Shown: positions 36,165 through 46,112, numbered from the stretch's first letter. The stretch: 64,000 nucleotides of DNA from Terriglobia bacterium (GCA_020073395.1 JAIQFF010000001.1:1-64000), one strand, 5' to 3'. Made by a program: numbers and translations. The notes: generated by a model not told the origin, from the sequence alone.

Positions 36165-37900
36165 AGATGAGGGTCCTCCGTGTCTTCGGTGTCCTCTGCG
36201 CCTTGCTGGTTCAGGCCCATGCCCTCGATCGCGAAGCTTTCACCTTTACCAGTTACGACCTGGATGTCCACATAGAACCCGAACAACAGCGACTGGCAGC
36301 GCGCGGCAGGATTACTTTGCGGAACGATTCAACCTCGCCGCAGAAAAACCTGATACTGCAGATCTCCTCCAGCCTGGATTGGAGATCGATCCAGATCGAC
36401 GGCAAGCCGGTGCAATTCGTATCTCAAGCTTACGCGTCGGACATCGACCACACCGGAGCGCTTTCGGAAGCGATCGTAACTCTGCCCAGAGAGGTCCCGG
36501 CCAAAGGCATTGTGGAATTGGAGATTGGATATGAGGGCATCATCCCGCTCGATGCCACCAGGCTGACGCGAATTGGGGTGCCGCAGGATCAGGCCCGGCA
36601 CAGCGACTGGGACCAGATCGGCAACTCATTTACCGCGGTGCGCGGCATCGGATACGTGGCCTGGTATCCGGTAGCGACCGAATCAGCGAACTTGTCAGAG
36701 GGGAACAGCGTGTTCGAAACGGCGGCGAGATGGAAAGCGCGCGAACTGCAGGCCGGAATGAAGATCAAGCTGAGTTATTTGGGCGAAGGCACGCAAGCAG
36801 TCCCGCTGTGTAACGGGGAAGCTGGGGGAGTGCGATACTTCAAACAGTCAGGCCAAGGATACGAAAGCGCAAACGACTGTGCATTCCCCTCCTTGGGCGA
36901 GACGGTGCCGCTGTTTGTAATTGGTCCTTATGAAACGCTCGACCAGCCCCCAGTGAATATTTCCTATCTGCCGGAACATAAGGCGGCGGCGCAGACCTAC
37001 GCGCTGGCGGCGCAGTTGGCGGCCCCATTCGTGACTGAGTGGTTCGGCGCGCCGAAAGGACCAGCCCAAGTGAGAGCGGAGGTCGTGGAGCTGAGCGATC
37101 CCGAGGCAGCGCCGTATGAGAGTGGAAGCATGCTGCTCACACCCCTCAACAACGATTCCAAGCTGCACCAGCTGACGGCAGTGCACCAGCTCACCCATGC
37201 TGCTTTCTTCTCTCCCCGCCCCTGGATCTTCGAAGGGCTGGCGCATTTTGCCCAGGCGGTCTATCGCGAACGAGACGGTGGGCGGCAGTCGGCGCTCGAC
37301 TTCATGGGCATGCATCGCACGGCGTTGGCTGAAGCGGAAAAGGCGCTGGCTGGCGAGCGCAGCCGGAAGGCCGGAGCCGGTGAGTCACTGATCAGCACCA
37401 GCATCGAAGACCTCTATCGCAGCAAGGCGCTGTATGTATGGTGGATGCTGCGCGACATGATCGGCGAAGATGCGCTGAAGAAGGCCCTCGCGGTATATCG
37501 CGCGGATGCCGACAACACGCCTGCGTATTTGCAGCATTTGATCGAAGCGCAGACCAAGCGCGATCTGGGATGGTTTTTTGATGACTGGGTCTATCGCGAC
37601 CGGGGCTTGCCGGATTTCCACCTGGCCGCGGTCTATCCATGGGAGCCTTCGACGAAAGCCTATGTGGTTACCGTCACGGTGGAAAACCTGGGAGATGCCG
37701 GAGCTGAAGTGCCACTGATCCTCAATATGGAACAGGGGCAGGTCACACAGCGTCTTCTGGTGCCTGGAAAATCCAAAGCCACCATCCGTATGGAGGCCAT
37801 TTCCGCTCCCCAGGAAATCGTGCTGAACGACGGCAGCGTCCCGGAGAGCGATATCCGAAACAATGTGTACAAGGTTGAAGCGCCAGCGAAAAGAAATTGA
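36161..37900 (+). CDS. peptidase MA/M1-like exported protein with HQxxH in place of HExxH
   Basis: 579 residues with an N-terminal signal peptide (RVLRVFGVLCALLVQAHA). An M1-type N-terminal beta domain follows (SYDLDVHIEPEQQRLAARGR, ITLRNDS). The gluzincin region reads TAVHQLTHAAFF...WIFEGLAHF: His342 and His346 and the distal Glu358 are there, but the catalytic Glu of HExxH is Gln343. A C-terminal Ig-like domain follows. Zinc could still bind; hydrolysis is unlikely. Probably a pseudo-peptidase, or a binding protein. Translation is coupled to rlmB by a 4-base overlap. Confidence 0.78.
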   Translation: MKMRVLRVFGVLCALLVQAHALDREAFTFTSYDLDVHIEPEQQRLAARGRITLRNDSTSPQKNLILQISSSLDWRSIQIDGKPVQFVSQAYASDIDHTGALSEAIVTLPREVPAKGIVELEIGYEGIIPLDATRLTRIGVPQDQARHSDWDQIGNSFTAVRGIGYVAWYPVATESANLSEGNSVFETAARWKARELQAGMKIKLSYLGEGTQAVPLCNGEAGGVRYFKQSGQGYESANDCAFPSLGETVPLFVIGPYETLDQPPVNISYLPEHKAAAQTYALAAQLAAPFVTEWFGAPKGPAQVRAEVVELSDPEAAPYESGSMLLTPLNNDSKLHQLTAVHQLTHAAFFSPRPWIFEGLAHFAQAVYRERDGGRQSALDFMGMHRTALAEAEKALAGERSRKAGAGESLISTSIEDLYRSKALYVWWMLRDMIGEDALKKALAVYRADADNTPAYLQHLIEAQTKRDLGWFFDDWVYRDRGLPDFHLAAVYPWEPSTKAYVVTVTVENLGDAGAEVPLILNMEQGQVTQRLLVPGKSKATIRMEAISAPQEIVLNDGSVPESDIRNNVYKVEAPAKRN

Positions 37901-37982
37901 AGATTTCGGATTGTAGATTGCAGATTTAAAAACATGGTGCCGTGGTGTTTCAATCTGAAATCGGAAATCGACAATCTAAAAC
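37899..37982. repeat. family D AT-rich hairpin
   Basis: GATTTCGGATTGTAGATTGC near 37902-37921 pairs with CAATCTGAAATCGG and GAAATCGACAATCTAAAACA around 37951-37982. It sits between the pseudo-peptidase stop codon and the Shine-Dalgarno (GGAGGA) of the next gene on the same strand. Confidence 0.7.
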
Positions 37983-38003
37983 AGCTTTCTTGGAGGACGA
38001 CTC

Positions 38004-39434
38004 TTGGCCTACATCCAGTTTCTCGGCGCGGCCGGCACGGTCACCGGTTCAAAGCATCTGGTCAACACCAGTTCTGATGGGGACGGGATAGCCGGATTTC
38101 AGTTGCTCATCGATTGTGGCATGTTCCAGGGGGCCAAGGAGTGGCGGGAGCGCAACTGGCAACCCACGCCGGTGCCGGCGTCTGGCATTGACGCTGTCAT
38201 TCTGACCCACGCGCACCTCGACCACTGCGGCTGGATTCCACGGTTGGTGAGGGAGGGATTCCGTGGTCCGATCTATGCCACTTCTTCCACGATTGATTTG
38301 TGTGGCATCATCCTTCCCGATTCCGGCCACCTCCAGGAAGAAGATGCAAGGTTTTACAACCGGCACAAGAAGTCAAAGCACGATCCGGCGTTGCCGCTCT
38401 ATACCCTCGATGAAGCGCAGGATTCCCTGCAGCAATTCCGCCCGGTGGAGTTTGAGGAAAGCCGGCAGCTCTCGCCCGAAGTTTCATTCCGCTTCGTCCC
38501 CGCGGCCCACATCTTAGGATCGGCGATGGTGGAACTCACGCTTAATCTGAATGGTCAAGCCAAGAGGCTGTTGTTCAGCGGAGATATTGGCCGCATGCGC
38601 GACCAGAACAGCGCCCCTGGAAAAGTCGTACGCTCGGGACCGACCGAAGGTGAGACCGCCGATCTTCTGGTTATGGAGTCCACCTACGGCAACCGGCAGC
38701 ACCCGACCGACGATCCACGGCCGAAGTTGGCTGAGATCATCCGCGCGACGGCGCAGCGCGGCGGCAGCGTGATCGTGCCCGCATTTGCCGTGGAACGCAC
38801 CCAGAAGTTCCTGTTCATGATCAAGGAGCTGATGGAATCCGGACAGATTCCCCGCATTCCGGTTTACTGCGACAGCCCCATGGCGATCAAGGCGGTCGAA
38901 GTTTTTCTCAAGCACTCGGACGAGTGCAATGACGATACTTGCCGGTTGATCAAGCAGTATGGCTCGCCTTTGCAGTGGCCAGGTTTTACATTTGCCCTGA
39001 CCCCTGAAGACTCGAAGAAGATCAATAACGCAACTTTTCCTGTGATTATCGTTTCCTCCAGCGGCATGGTGACTGGTGGACGCATCCTGCACCACCTGAT
39101 GCAGCGGCTTCCCGATCCGAGAAATACGGTGATCTTTATCGGCTTTCAGGCTCCGGGAACGCGGGGAGCTACCATCAAGAGCGGTGCTCCTGAAGTACGC
39201 ATCTTCAGCGAGACGGTCGCCATCCGGGCGCAAATCGCGACGTTCGAGCAATTCAGCGATCACGCCGATACGCCGGAGTTGCTGGAATGGCTGCGTAGCT
39301 TTTCTGAAACGCCGGCGACCACCTACCTGGTACACGGCGAGCCCGCGGCGTCATCCCAGCTGCGCGACACGTTGACGAAAGAGCTGAGGTGGAACGTGCA
39401 AGTGGCGGAGTGGATGGAGAAAGTCATTGTGTAA
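38004..39434 (+). CDS. metallo-beta-lactamase/beta-CASP RNA-processing hydrolase
   Basis: 476 residues from TTG 38004, preceded by GGAGGA at 7-base spacing. MBL core: THAHLDHCGWIPRLVREGF (HxHxDH), PAAHILGSAMVEL, FSGDIGRM. The beta-CASP region follows (ESTYGNRQHPTDDPRPKLAE, IIVPAFAVERTQKFLFMIKE-like) and the RNA-specificity C-terminal motif contains HADTPELLEWL. These zinc-dependent nucleases relate to CPSF73/YsgP/RNase J. Likely substrate RNA; precise role unknown. The family D hairpin just upstream is a possible leader feature. Confidence 0.9.
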   Translation: MAYIQFLGAAGTVTGSKHLVNTSSDGDGIAGFQLLIDCGMFQGAKEWRERNWQPTPVPASGIDAVILTHAHLDHCGWIPRLVREGFRGPIYATSSTIDLCGIILPDSGHLQEEDARFYNRHKKSKHDPALPLYTLDEAQDSLQQFRPVEFEESRQLSPEVSFRFVPAAHILGSAMVELTLNLNGQAKRLLFSGDIGRMRDQNSAPGKVVRSGPTEGETADLLVMESTYGNRQHPTDDPRPKLAEIIRATAQRGGSVIVPAFAVERTQKFLFMIKELMESGQIPRIPVYCDSPMAIKAVEVFLKHSDECNDDTCRLIKQYGSPLQWPGFTFALTPEDSKKINNATFPVIIVSSSGMVTGGRILHHLMQRLPDPRNTVIFIGFQAPGTRGATIKSGAPEVRIFSETVAIRAQIATFEQFSDHADTPELLEWLRSFSETPATTYLVHGEPAASSQLRDTLTKELRWNVQVAEWMEKVIV

Positions 39435-39507
39435 TTGAGTAATTTTGTAATTGAAAAAGCAGGCTTTTCAATTGCTCGATTACTCAACTACAAAATTACT
39501 CAATTGG
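39432..39507. repeat. family D variant hairpin (TAATTGAGTAATTTTGTAATTG)
   Basis: TAATTGAGTAATTTTGTAAT (39432 onward) pairs with ACTACAAAATTACTCAATTG near 39487-39506, with smaller GCAGGCTTTTC palindrome in the loop. It starts at the stop codon of the beta-CASP gene and ends just before the DinB start; translation from the upstream start would run through it, which is why the DinB start is placed at 39519. Confidence 0.75.
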
Positions 39508-39518
39508 CGGTGCTCTTA

Positions 39519-40031
39519 ATGACGGAAAGCGAACTGAAAAAGTACCTTGAGGCGGCGGAACAAAGCCCGAAGCAGGTGGCGGCGGCCGTGTCAGGTCTGC
39601 CGGAGAAAGTGTTGTGCTACAAGCCGGCTCCGGACAAGTGGTGCATCCTTCAGATACTTGGCCATCTCGCCGACATCGAGATCGTGTATGCCTACCGACT
39701 CCGCCAGATGCTCGCCGACAAGAAGCCGGTGATTGCGCCCATGGACCAGAACGATTGGGCACGGAACCTGGGCTGCATGGAGACTCCGCCTGCAGAAATG
39801 GTCGCGCTCTACGGGCTGAATCGGCATGCGAACCTGCGACTCTTGCGGCGTCTTACGCCGGCGGACCTGGCGAAGTCAGCCTATCATCCAGAAACCAAGG
39901 CGGAGTTTACCGTGGCAGAGTTGATCGAGAGAATGGGGACGCACGGAGCGAGCCATCTGGAGCAGATTGAAAGATTGAAGAGGGCGGGCTCCGGACGTCA
40001 GGCGCCGGATGCCAGACCGCGGCCTCATTAG
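39519..40031 (+). CDS. DinB-family (DinB/YfiT-like) metal-binding protein
   Basis: About 170 residues from ATG 39519 (MTESELKKYLEAAEQ). Four-helix bundle with metal-ligand His in LQILGHLADIEIVYAYRL and two more in GTHGASHLEQIERL. DinB-like proteins are thiol-dependent metalloenzymes or stress proteins (bacillithiol or mycothiol transferases are known cases); the reaction here is unknown. The last ~17 residues (GSGRQAPDARPRPH) read through a family E repeat. It converges on trpD, 21 bases away. Confidence 0.82.
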   Translation: MTESELKKYLEAAEQSPKQVAAAVSGLPEKVLCYKPAPDKWCILQILGHLADIEIVYAYRLRQMLADKKPVIAPMDQNDWARNLGCMETPPAEMVALYGLNRHANLRLLRRLTPADLAKSAYHPETKAEFTVAELIERMGTHGASHLEQIERLKRAGSGRQAPDARPRPH

Positions 40032-40050
40032 TCCGACGTCCGAGGTCCGT
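39996..40050. repeat. family E hairpin at the DinB 3' end
   Basis: CCGGACGTCAGGCGCCGGAT near 39993-40012 pairs with GTCCGACGTCCGAGGTCCG at 40032-40050. The left arm is coding, giving the DinB protein a non-conserved tail; the right arm lies between the convergent DinB and trpD stop codons. Confidence 0.6.
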
Positions 40051-40052
40051 TT

Positions 40053-41105
40053 TCACTTGTAGGTGCTGGTAAACCGCACCAGCGCCTCCAATTTCGCAGC
40101 CGCCGCTCCGGAATCGATGGACTGCGCCGCCAGTGGCAAGGCCTCTCCTAAATGTTCAGCTCGGCCGGCCGCAACCAGGGCGGCAGCCGCGTTCAGCAGG
40201 ACCACATCGCGCCGGGGCGACTTCTTGCCCGCGAGAATATCGCGAATAATGGCCGCGTTGGCTTCGGCGTCACCGCCTGAAATATCTTCGAGCTGGGCCC
40301 GCTTGATTCCGAACTCCTCCGGCGTGACCTCATAGGTACGAACGTTTCCTTCGCGCACTTCAGCGATGCGGGTCGGCCCGGTGATGGTGATTTCATCCAA
40401 GCCATCCAAACCATGGACCACCAGGGCGCGATGAGCGCCCAGCATGCTGAGTGCCTCGGCTACTTTTTCGACCAGAACGAGAGAATAGACGCCGACCACC
40501 TGCGCCGAAGCTCTTGCCGGGTTGGTGAGCGGACCGAGGAGGTTGAAGATTGTCCGCAGGCGTAGCTCGCGGCGGGCGGGCTGCACATATTTCATGGCCG
40601 TATGCATGGCCGGAGCAAACAAAAACACGATGCCGACTTCTCCGAGACATGCGCCCAGAACTGCAGTGGGCAGATTGATCTTTATGCCCAGGGCCTCCAT
40701 GACGTCGGCCGAGCCGCACTTGGAGCTGAGACTGCGGTTGCCATGCTTGGCCACGCGCACACCGGCCCCGGCGACGACGAACGCCGTCGCGGAGGAGATG
40801 TTGAAGGTGCCGCGGGCGTCTCCGCCGGTGCCGCAGGTGTCAACCAGCGCGTCCCGCCCCGTGCCGCTGACCTCCAGCGTGGAATCCTGGTGAAGAGGCA
40901 ACGGTTCTGCCGCGGCACGCATGGCCTCCGCGAAGCCCACAATCTCCTCCACCGTCTCGCCCTTCATGTGAAGCGCGACCAGCAAAGCTGCAATCTGAGC
41001 GTCAGTGGCGCTGCCGGAGAAAACTTCCGTCATTACCGCGCGCGCTTCTTCGCGGGTGAGTGATTCTCGTTGGTTGGCAATGCGCTGCAGGGCTTCCGTG
41101 ATCAT
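40053..41105 (-). CDS. trpD: anthranilate phosphoribosyltransferase
   Basis: 350 residues from ATG 41105 ([20 protein letters not shown]); the longer open frame upstream runs into the divergent sucC region and is excluded. Motifs: [20 protein letters not shown] (PRPP-binding), [32 protein letters not shown] and [17 protein letters not shown]. It converts anthranilate and PRPP to phosphoribosyl anthranilate, step 2 of tryptophan synthesis. No other trp genes are adjacent (trpS is 11 kb away). Confidence 0.95.
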   Translation of the reverse strand: MITEALQRIANQRESLTREEARAVMTEVFSGSATDAQIAALLVALHMKGETVEEIVGFAEAMRAAAEPLPLHQDSTLEVSGTGRDALVDTCGTGGDARGTFNISSATAFVVAGAGVRVAKHGNRSLSSKCGSADVMEALGIKINLPTAVLGACLGEVGIVFLFAPAMHTAMKYVQPARRELRLRTIFNLLGPLTNPARASAQVVGVYSLVLVEKVAEALSMLGAHRALVVHGLDGLDEITITGPTRIAEVREGNVRTYEVTPEEFGIKRAQLEDISGGDAEANAAIIRDILAGKKSPRRDVVLLNAAAALVAAGRAEHLGEALPLAAQSIDSGAAAAKLEALVRFTSTYK

Positions 41106-41208
41106 GAGGTTACAAGAGTAGCATCGTTTCCAGGCACAGGTGGTGGTCCCGCCCCAGACCCCCAACCAGAAATCAGCGCGGCGAAATCGTGCGGCATCAT
41201 CCAGCGGG

Positions 41209-41236
41209 TTTGCCCTATCGGTAACGCTTCTATAAA
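41209..41236 (+). promoter_or_regulatory. candidate sucCD promoter
   Basis: TTTGCC (41209-41214) and TATAAA (41231-41236), 16 bases apart, lie ~70 bases before sucC in the divergent gap with trpD. The -10 is good and the -35 is weak, so this is tentative. Confidence 0.35.
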
Positions 41237-41306
41237 ATTGGAAGTCGCGAACCGCTGCCTTAAGCCGCAAGCCAGGTCGTGCCGATAGGTCCAGTTAAGA
41301 ATCATT

Positions 41307-42479
41307 ATGAAAATTCATGAGTACCAGGCCAAGAATATCCTGAAGCAGTATGGGGTTGCGGTGCCGCGCGGAGAAATGGTTGAGAGCCGGGAGGCGGCAG
41401 ATGCCGCCGCCAAACGGCTTTTCGAAGCAGGGGCGACGGGCGTGGTGGTGAAGGCACAGATCCATGCCGGCGGACGGGGCAAGGGCGGCGGCGTCAAGAT
41501 CGCCAAGTCAGTCGCGGAGGCGGCCGAGCTGGCGAGCAAGATTCTTGGCATGACGCTGGTTACGCATCAGACCGGGCCCGAAGGCCGGGTGGTTCGCCGA
41601 TTGCTGATCGAAGAAACGCTTCCCATTGAGAGGGAACTCTACCTGGGCATCGTGATTGACCGGGCCCAGGCGCGGCCGGTTTTTATGGCGTCGGCTGCGG
41701 GTGGAATGGAAATCGAACAGGTGGCAGCGGAAAACCCCGCAGCCATCCTCAAGGAATACATCGATCCGGGCATGGGCCTGGAAGCCTTTCAGGCGCGCAA
41801 GCTGGCATTTGCGCTGGGAATAAAGGCGCAGCAGATCAACCAGGCCGTCCAGTTTATGACCGGCTTGTACCGCGCGTTTGAGGAAACCGATTCCTCACTC
41901 ATGGAAATCAATCCGTTTATCACCTGCACCGATGGCCGCCTGTTCGCGCTCGACGCCAAGATGAATTTCGATGACAACGCGATGTTCCGGCATCCCTCGC
42001 TTTGCGAGCTGCGCGACGTCACCGAGGAGGACCCGCTGGAGGTCGAGGCTTCGAAGTACAACTTGAACTACATCAAGCTCGACGGAAACGTGGGCTGCAT
42101 GGTCAACGGCGCGGGCCTGGCGATGGCCACCATGGACATCATTAAGTACGCGGGCGGCATGCCAGCGAACTTTCTTGATGTGGGCGGAGGCGCCAACGCG
42201 GATCAGGTCACGCACGCATTTGAAATCCTGCTCAGCGACAAGAACGTGAAGGCGGTGCTGATCAATATCTTCGGCGGCATTCTTCGAGTGGATACGCTGG
42301 CCACCGGCGTGGTCGAAGCGGCGCGGAAGACCCACATCCAGCTTCCGATCGTGCTGCGACTGGAAGGCACCAACGTTGAGGCAGGGCGGGAGATTCTGCA
42401 GCAGTCGGGATTGAATTTTATCGTGGCTGAGACCATGAAGGACGCGGCCGAGAAGGTTGTCGCGGCAGCTTCAGCGTAG
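41307..42479 (+). CDS. sucC: succinyl-CoA synthetase beta subunit
   Basis: 390 residues (E. coli SucC 388). ATP-grasp domain: [59 protein letters not shown]. CoA/ligase domain: [60 protein letters not shown]. Couples succinyl-CoA hydrolysis to NTP formation in the TCA cycle. The sucD gene follows after a 114-base gap that carries a family C repeat, so the repeat would be transcribed within the operon. Confidence 0.97.
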   Translation: MKIHEYQAKNILKQYGVAVPRGEMVESREAADAAAKRLFEAGATGVVVKAQIHAGGRGKGGGVKIAKSVAEAAELASKILGMTLVTHQTGPEGRVVRRLLIEETLPIERELYLGIVIDRAQARPVFMASAAGGMEIEQVAAENPAAILKEYIDPGMGLEAFQARKLAFALGIKAQQINQAVQFMTGLYRAFEETDSSLMEINPFITCTDGRLFALDAKMNFDDNAMFRHPSLCELRDVTEEDPLEVEASKYNLNYIKLDGNVGCMVNGAGLAMATMDIIKYAGGMPANFLDVGGGANADQVTHAFEILLSDKNVKAVLINIFGGILRVDTLATGVVEAARKTHIQLPIVLRLEGTNVEAGREILQQSGLNFIVAETMKDAAEKVVAAASA

Positions 42480-42505
42480 CTTAGACAGCGATTGTATTAG
42501 TGGAA

Positions 42506-42567
42506 TAGGGGGTCCTTCGACTCCGTCAAGTCATTCTCAAGCGAATGACTCGGCGCTCAGGATGACA
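42506..42567. repeat. family C palindromic repeat between sucC and sucD
   Basis: TAGGGGGTCCTTCGACTCCG starts at 42506 and GCGCTCAGGATGACA ends at 42567; between them is a hairpin AAGTCATTC/GAATGACTC. It is one half (arm) of the large C palindrome at 10.2 kb with a similar nested hairpin but different sequence in the stem. Confidence 0.8.
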
Positions 42568-42593
42568 ACGAGGTTGGGAGCAAAGACGAATCC

Positions 42594-43472
42594 ATGAGCA
42601 TTCTCGTAAACAAGTCGACGCGGGTGATTGTGCAGGGTCTGACCGGACGGGAAGGCACATTCCACGCCAAGGCGTGCGCGGAGTATGGGACGCAAATTGT
42701 CGGCGGCGTAACTCCTGGCAAGGGGGGTACGACGCACGAAGGCTGGCCAATCTTCAACACGGTCCAGGAAGCTGTGGACCAGACCGCTGCCGATACGTCC
42801 GTGATCTTTGTGCCGCCACCGTACGCTGCAGACGCGATCATGGAAGCGGCCGACGCCGAGCTCGAGCTGATTGTCTGCATCACCGAGGGCATCCCGACGC
42901 TCGACATGGTCCGCGCCTGGGAGTTCCTGCAAAACCGGCGTTCCCGGCTGATTGGGCCCAATTGCCCCGGAATCATTTCGCCCGGCCACTGCAAGATTGG
43001 GATCATGCCCGCGCGGATCCATAAGGAAGGTTCTGTGGGAATCGTCTCGCGGTCCGGTACGCTGACCTACGAGGCCGTGTATCAGCTCACTACCCGTGGG
43101 ATTGGTCAGTCCACCGCCATTGGGATCGGCGGCGATCCCATCATCGGCACAAACTTCCTGGATGCTCTTGAGCTGTTCAATCGCGATCCTCAGACCGAAG
43201 CCGTGGTGATGATCGGAGAAATTGGCGGCAATGCCGAAGAGACCGCGGCGGAGTACGTCAAGGTGCACATGAGAAAGCCCGTCGTGGGATTCATCGCGGG
43301 ACAGACGGCGCCGCCGGGACGCCGCATGGGGCACGCCGGGGCGATCATTTCCGGGGGTAAGGGGACCGCAGCTGAGAAGATCGACGCTATGGAAGCTGCC
43401 GGAATTCGCGTGGCAAAATCACCGGCTGAGATTGGCGAGACCGTGGCGGCGGTTCTGGGAGTGAAAGCTTAG
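42594..43472 (+). CDS. sucD: succinyl-CoA synthetase alpha subunit
   Basis: 292 residues (E. coli SucD 289). CoA-binding Rossmann domain: [40 protein letters not shown]. The ligase domain contains [50 protein letters not shown], and the phospho-His site [20 protein letters not shown]. Forms the SucCD complex with the gene upstream. Confidence 0.97.
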   Translation: MSILVNKSTRVIVQGLTGREGTFHAKACAEYGTQIVGGVTPGKGGTTHEGWPIFNTVQEAVDQTAADTSVIFVPPPYAADAIMEAADAELELIVCITEGIPTLDMVRAWEFLQNRRSRLIGPNCPGIISPGHCKIGIMPARIHKEGSVGIVSRSGTLTYEAVYQLTTRGIGQSTAIGIGGDPIIGTNFLDALELFNRDPQTEAVVMIGEIGGNAEETAAEYVKVHMRKPVVGFIAGQTAPPGRRMGHAGAIISGGKGTAAEKIDAMEAAGIRVAKSPAEIGETVAAVLGVKA

Positions 43473-43537
43473 GACCCAGTTGCCAGATATCAGTTGGCGG
43501 TGCTCAGCAATGACTAAGAATAGTGACTAACGACAAA

Positions 43538-43963
43538 ATGAAAACACTTCAACGTACTCTAACCATCGTCAAGCCTGACGCCGTCCGCAAACATGCGATC
43601 GGCGACATCATCGAGCAATTTGAGAAGAATGGCTTTCAAATTCTGTGCATGAAGATGCTCGAAATATCCAAACACCAGGCGGAGCAGTTTTACGCCGTAC
43701 ACGCCAGCAAACCGTTCTTCAGTTCGCTGACGGATTTCATGTCCAGCGGACCCATTGTTGCGCTGGCGCTGGAGAAAGAAGACGCCATCGCCGACTTGCG
43801 CAAGCTGATGGGCGCCACCAATCCGGCGAATGCCGAGGAGGGCACCATTCGGAAGAAGTGGGCCACCAGCATCGAGAACAATGCCATTCATGGCTCGGAT
43901 GCGGATGACACGGCCCGCTTCGAATTGAGCTTCTTTTTCGCGGGCTACGAACTGGCGCAATAG
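43538..43963 (+). CDS. ndk: nucleoside diphosphate kinase
   Basis: 141 residues from ATG 43538 ([20 protein letters not shown]); a GTG at 43523 would add five. Catalytic His is in [17 protein letters not shown]; other motifs are [14 protein letters not shown] and [17 protein letters not shown]. It equilibrates NTP and dNTP pools. ~65 bases downstream of sucD on the same strand, so cotranscription is likely and metabolically sensible. Confidence 0.96.
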   Translation: MKTLQRTLTIVKPDAVRKHAIGDIIEQFEKNGFQILCMKMLEISKHQAEQFYAVHASKPFFSSLTDFMSSGPIVALALEKEDAIADLRKLMGATNPANAEEGTIRKKWATSIENNAIHGSDADDTARFELSFFFAGYELAQ

Positions 43964-43999
43964 TAGTAACCAGAAGCCAGAAGCCAGGAGCGCCTTTCT

Positions 44000-44191
44000 A
44001 TGCCATTAGTCCAAGTCACAATGCTGACCGGCCGCACGGCCGATCAAAAGCGCAAGCTGGCGCAGCGCATCACCGACGCCATGGTAGAGGAAGCGGGGGC
44101 GCGTCGCGAGGCGGTCGTGGTGACTTTCAATGAAGTTTCGAAGGAGAGTTACGCTTCGGGTGGAGTGCTGATGGCGGACAAAGGGAAGTAA
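44000..44191 (+). CDS. 4-oxalocrotonate tautomerase-family protein
   Basis: 63 residues, exactly 4-OT size. The mature N-terminal Pro is present (MPLVQVTMLTGRTADQKRKL). The fold's central part reads AQRITDAMVEEAGARREAVV followed by FNEVSKESYASGGVLMADK. 4-OT homologues are hexameric tautomerases or dehalogenases; the substrate is unknown. A short 'CCAGAAGCCAGAAGCCAGGAG' run separates it from ndk and supplies AGGAG near the start. Confidence 0.85.
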   Translation: MPLVQVTMLTGRTADQKRKLAQRITDAMVEEAGARREAVVVTFNEVSKESYASGGVLMADKGK

Positions 44192-44227
44192 CAGGAAGCG
44201 CGGGCCGCCCACGTCCACACAAACATC

Positions 44228-44518
44228 CTACCCTAGTGGTTCGTACAAGTGTCCTTCCACGCGGTCGCCAATTTTTGGCAGTTCCTTCTTGGCGTATTGC
44301 AGAAAGTGGGGGGCGGCGCGGTGGGCCTCCAGCGCGGCGTCGTCCTTGTATTGCTCGTAGACGAAAAAGCGGCGCGGTTCGGTCTTGTGCCGATGCACCA
44401 CATACATCCCGCAGCCGGGTTCTTTGCGGGACTCTTCCGTCAGCTTGGAAAAAATTCCGGCCATTTCAGCTTCGCGGCCAACTTTCGCCATCCACGTCAC
44501 AGCTAGGACAACCATCAT
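44228..44518 (-). CDS. antibiotic biosynthesis monooxygenase (ABM) domain protein
   Basis: 96 residues: dimeric alpha-beta barrel (MMVVLAVTWMAKVGREAEMA, FSKLTEESRKEPGC-like, FFVYEQYKDDAALEAHRAAP, HFLQYAKKEL). ABM proteins such as YgiN act as quinol monooxygenases or in small-molecule oxidation without cofactor. Downstream of purA by 12 bases on the same strand, so likely in its operon. The reaction is not assignable from sequence. Confidence 0.82.
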   Translation of the reverse strand: MMVVLAVTWMAKVGREAEMAGIFSKLTEESRKEPGCGMYVVHRHKTEPRRFFVYEQYKDDAALEAHRAAPHFLQYAKKELPKIGDRVEGHLYEPLG

Positions 44519-44530
44519 TCGCTCCGTTGG

Positions 44531-45877
44531 TCAGATTGTTGCTGAAGCCCCGGTTTGTTGTCCAGTCAAACCCTTCAGCGCGGTGGTAAAGCTGTCCGCA
44601 AACATGGTCTGCTCGCGTCCCGGCCCGGTGGAAACCATGCCGATGCGGGCGCCGCTCTCCTTCTCCAGGAAAGTCAGGTAATCGCGCGCGGCCTGCGGCA
44701 GCTTCTCCAGTTGCGTGATGCCCTGAGTGGAGGTGCGCCACCCGGGCATGGTCTGGTACACGCACTCGATTCCGTCAAAACCGCTGCCATGAGCGGGAAT
44801 TTCTGCCGTCACCTTGCCATTAATCTTGTAACCGACGCAAACCGGAATCTCGGCCAGCTCGTCCAGCACATCCAGCTTGGTCACCACCAGCCAGGAGATG
44901 CCGTTAATCATGCCAGCGTAACGCAAGAGTGGCAAATCGAGCCAGCCGCAGCGCCGGGGACGCCCGGTCACCGCGCCGTACTCATTCCCCCGGGCCCGCA
45001 ACAGGTCGCCGTTGGCGTCCAGAGCCTCAGATGGGAAGGGTCCACCGCCGACCCGTGTGCAATATGCTTTGGTGACGCCGATCACGGTGTCGATGGCGGT
45101 AGGCGCGACCCCGGTTCCGATGACCGCTCCGCCGGAAGTGGCGCTGGAAGAGGTCACGAAGGGGTAGGTGCCGTGATCGATGTCGAGCATGGTGCCTTGC
45201 GCGCCCTCGAAGAGAATCGATTCACCCTGCGCCAGGGCCTGATTCAGCAGGGCCGCCGTGTCGCATACGAAGGGGGCGACTTTGGCGGAAGCCTCGGCGT
45301 ATTCCTGATACATTCTGTCGGGATCGAGCGGCTCGGAGTTGAACAACGCGTGCGCGATCATGTTCTTCTCCTGGCAGGCGTTTTCAATGTGCGTCCGAAG
45401 CAGCTTCAGGTCGAGCAAGTCCGCCACCCGCAGGCCACGCCGGCCCATCTTGTCCTCATAGGTGGGGCCGATGCCGCGGGAAGTAGTGCCGATCTTCACC
45501 CGCCCCGGAGCATTTTCCGAAGCCAGTTCAATCATGCGATGGTAAGGCAGGATCACGTGGGCCCGGTTGCTGACAAACAAGGCGCCGTCCACTTGCACTC
45601 CGGTTTCGCGCAAAGAGGCCACTTCCTTGAGGAGGGCGATGGGGTCGAGCACTACGCCATTGCCGATCACGCTGCGACAGCGCGGACGCAGAACGCCGCA
45701 AGGCACCAGTTGAAGGATGAATTTCTTCCCGTTGATAATGACGGTGTGCCCGGCGTTGTGTCCGCCGGCATAACGGGCCACGACCGAGAAGTTTTCCGAG
45801 AGAACGTCGACGATCTTACCTTTGCCTTCGTCGCCCCACTGCGCACCGACGATGACCGCAGTCTTACCCTTCTTCAA
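44531..45877 (-). CDS. purA: adenylosuccinate synthetase
   Basis: About 448 residues if it starts at TTG 45877 (LKKGKTAVIVGAQWGDEGKG), which has GGAG six bases upstream and fits the family N-terminus; ATG 45919 would add 14 residues. Motifs: GAQWGDEGKGKIVDVLSENF (P-loop), AGGHNAGHTVIINGKK, TTSRGIGPTYEDKMGRRGLR, EGAQGTMLDIDHGTYPFVTS and DLPLLRYAGMINGISWLVVT. Makes adenylosuccinate from IMP and Asp, the first committed step to AMP. Start choice is the only doubt. Confidence 0.95.
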   Translation of the reverse strand: MKKGKTAVIVGAQWGDEGKGKIVDVLSENFSVVARYAGGHNAGHTVIINGKKFILQLVPCGVLRPRCRSVIGNGVVLDPIALLKEVASLRETGVQVDGALFVSNRAHVILPYHRMIELASENAPGRVKIGTTSRGIGPTYEDKMGRRGLRVADLLDLKLLRTHIENACQEKNMIAHALFNSEPLDPDRMYQEYAEASAKVAPFVCDTAALLNQALAQGESILFEGAQGTMLDIDHGTYPFVTSSSATSGGAVIGTGVAPTAIDTVIGVTKAYCTRVGGGPFPSEALDANGDLLRARGNEYGAVTGRPRRCGWLDLPLLRYAGMINGISWLVVTKLDVLDELAEIPVCVGYKINGKVTAEIPAHGSGFDGIECVYQTMPGWRTSTQGITQLEKLPQAARDYLTFLEKESGARIGMVSTGPGREQTMFADSFTTALKGLTGQQTGASATI

Positions 45878-46046
45878 AGCCAGCTCCGTGGTACAGGATG
45901 ACGGCCGCCCCGGCCGCATTGCAGGGTCGCACACACTCCACGCTCACGGTGAACCGCTCTACATTGAATTACAAGGATTTACGGCGCTGATATGTACCGA
46001 CAATGATAACCTGCCGGACTGTGGATGAGCAACGCAGTCGTGGGTT

Positions 46047-46106
46047 CAGTCTTCAGTCGTCAGGATAGGACTTGGCTGACGACCGAAGACTGACGACTGT
46101 AGACTG
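46047..46106. repeat. family F hairpin (CAGTCTTCAGTCGTCAGG)
   Basis: CAGTCTTCAGTCGTCAGG (46047-46064) pairs with the CTGACGACCGAAGACTGACG region starting at 46076 and GACGACTGTAGACTG following. It ends just before the mutM start. Same words near 50.77 kb and 17.55 kb. Confidence 0.75.
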
Positions 46107-46112
46107 TTTTCC

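Noticed and set aside
44555..45901. 448-codon frame antisense to purA
   Set aside because: Mirror of a highly conserved gene; His/Gly/Gln-rich translation without recognisable motif.
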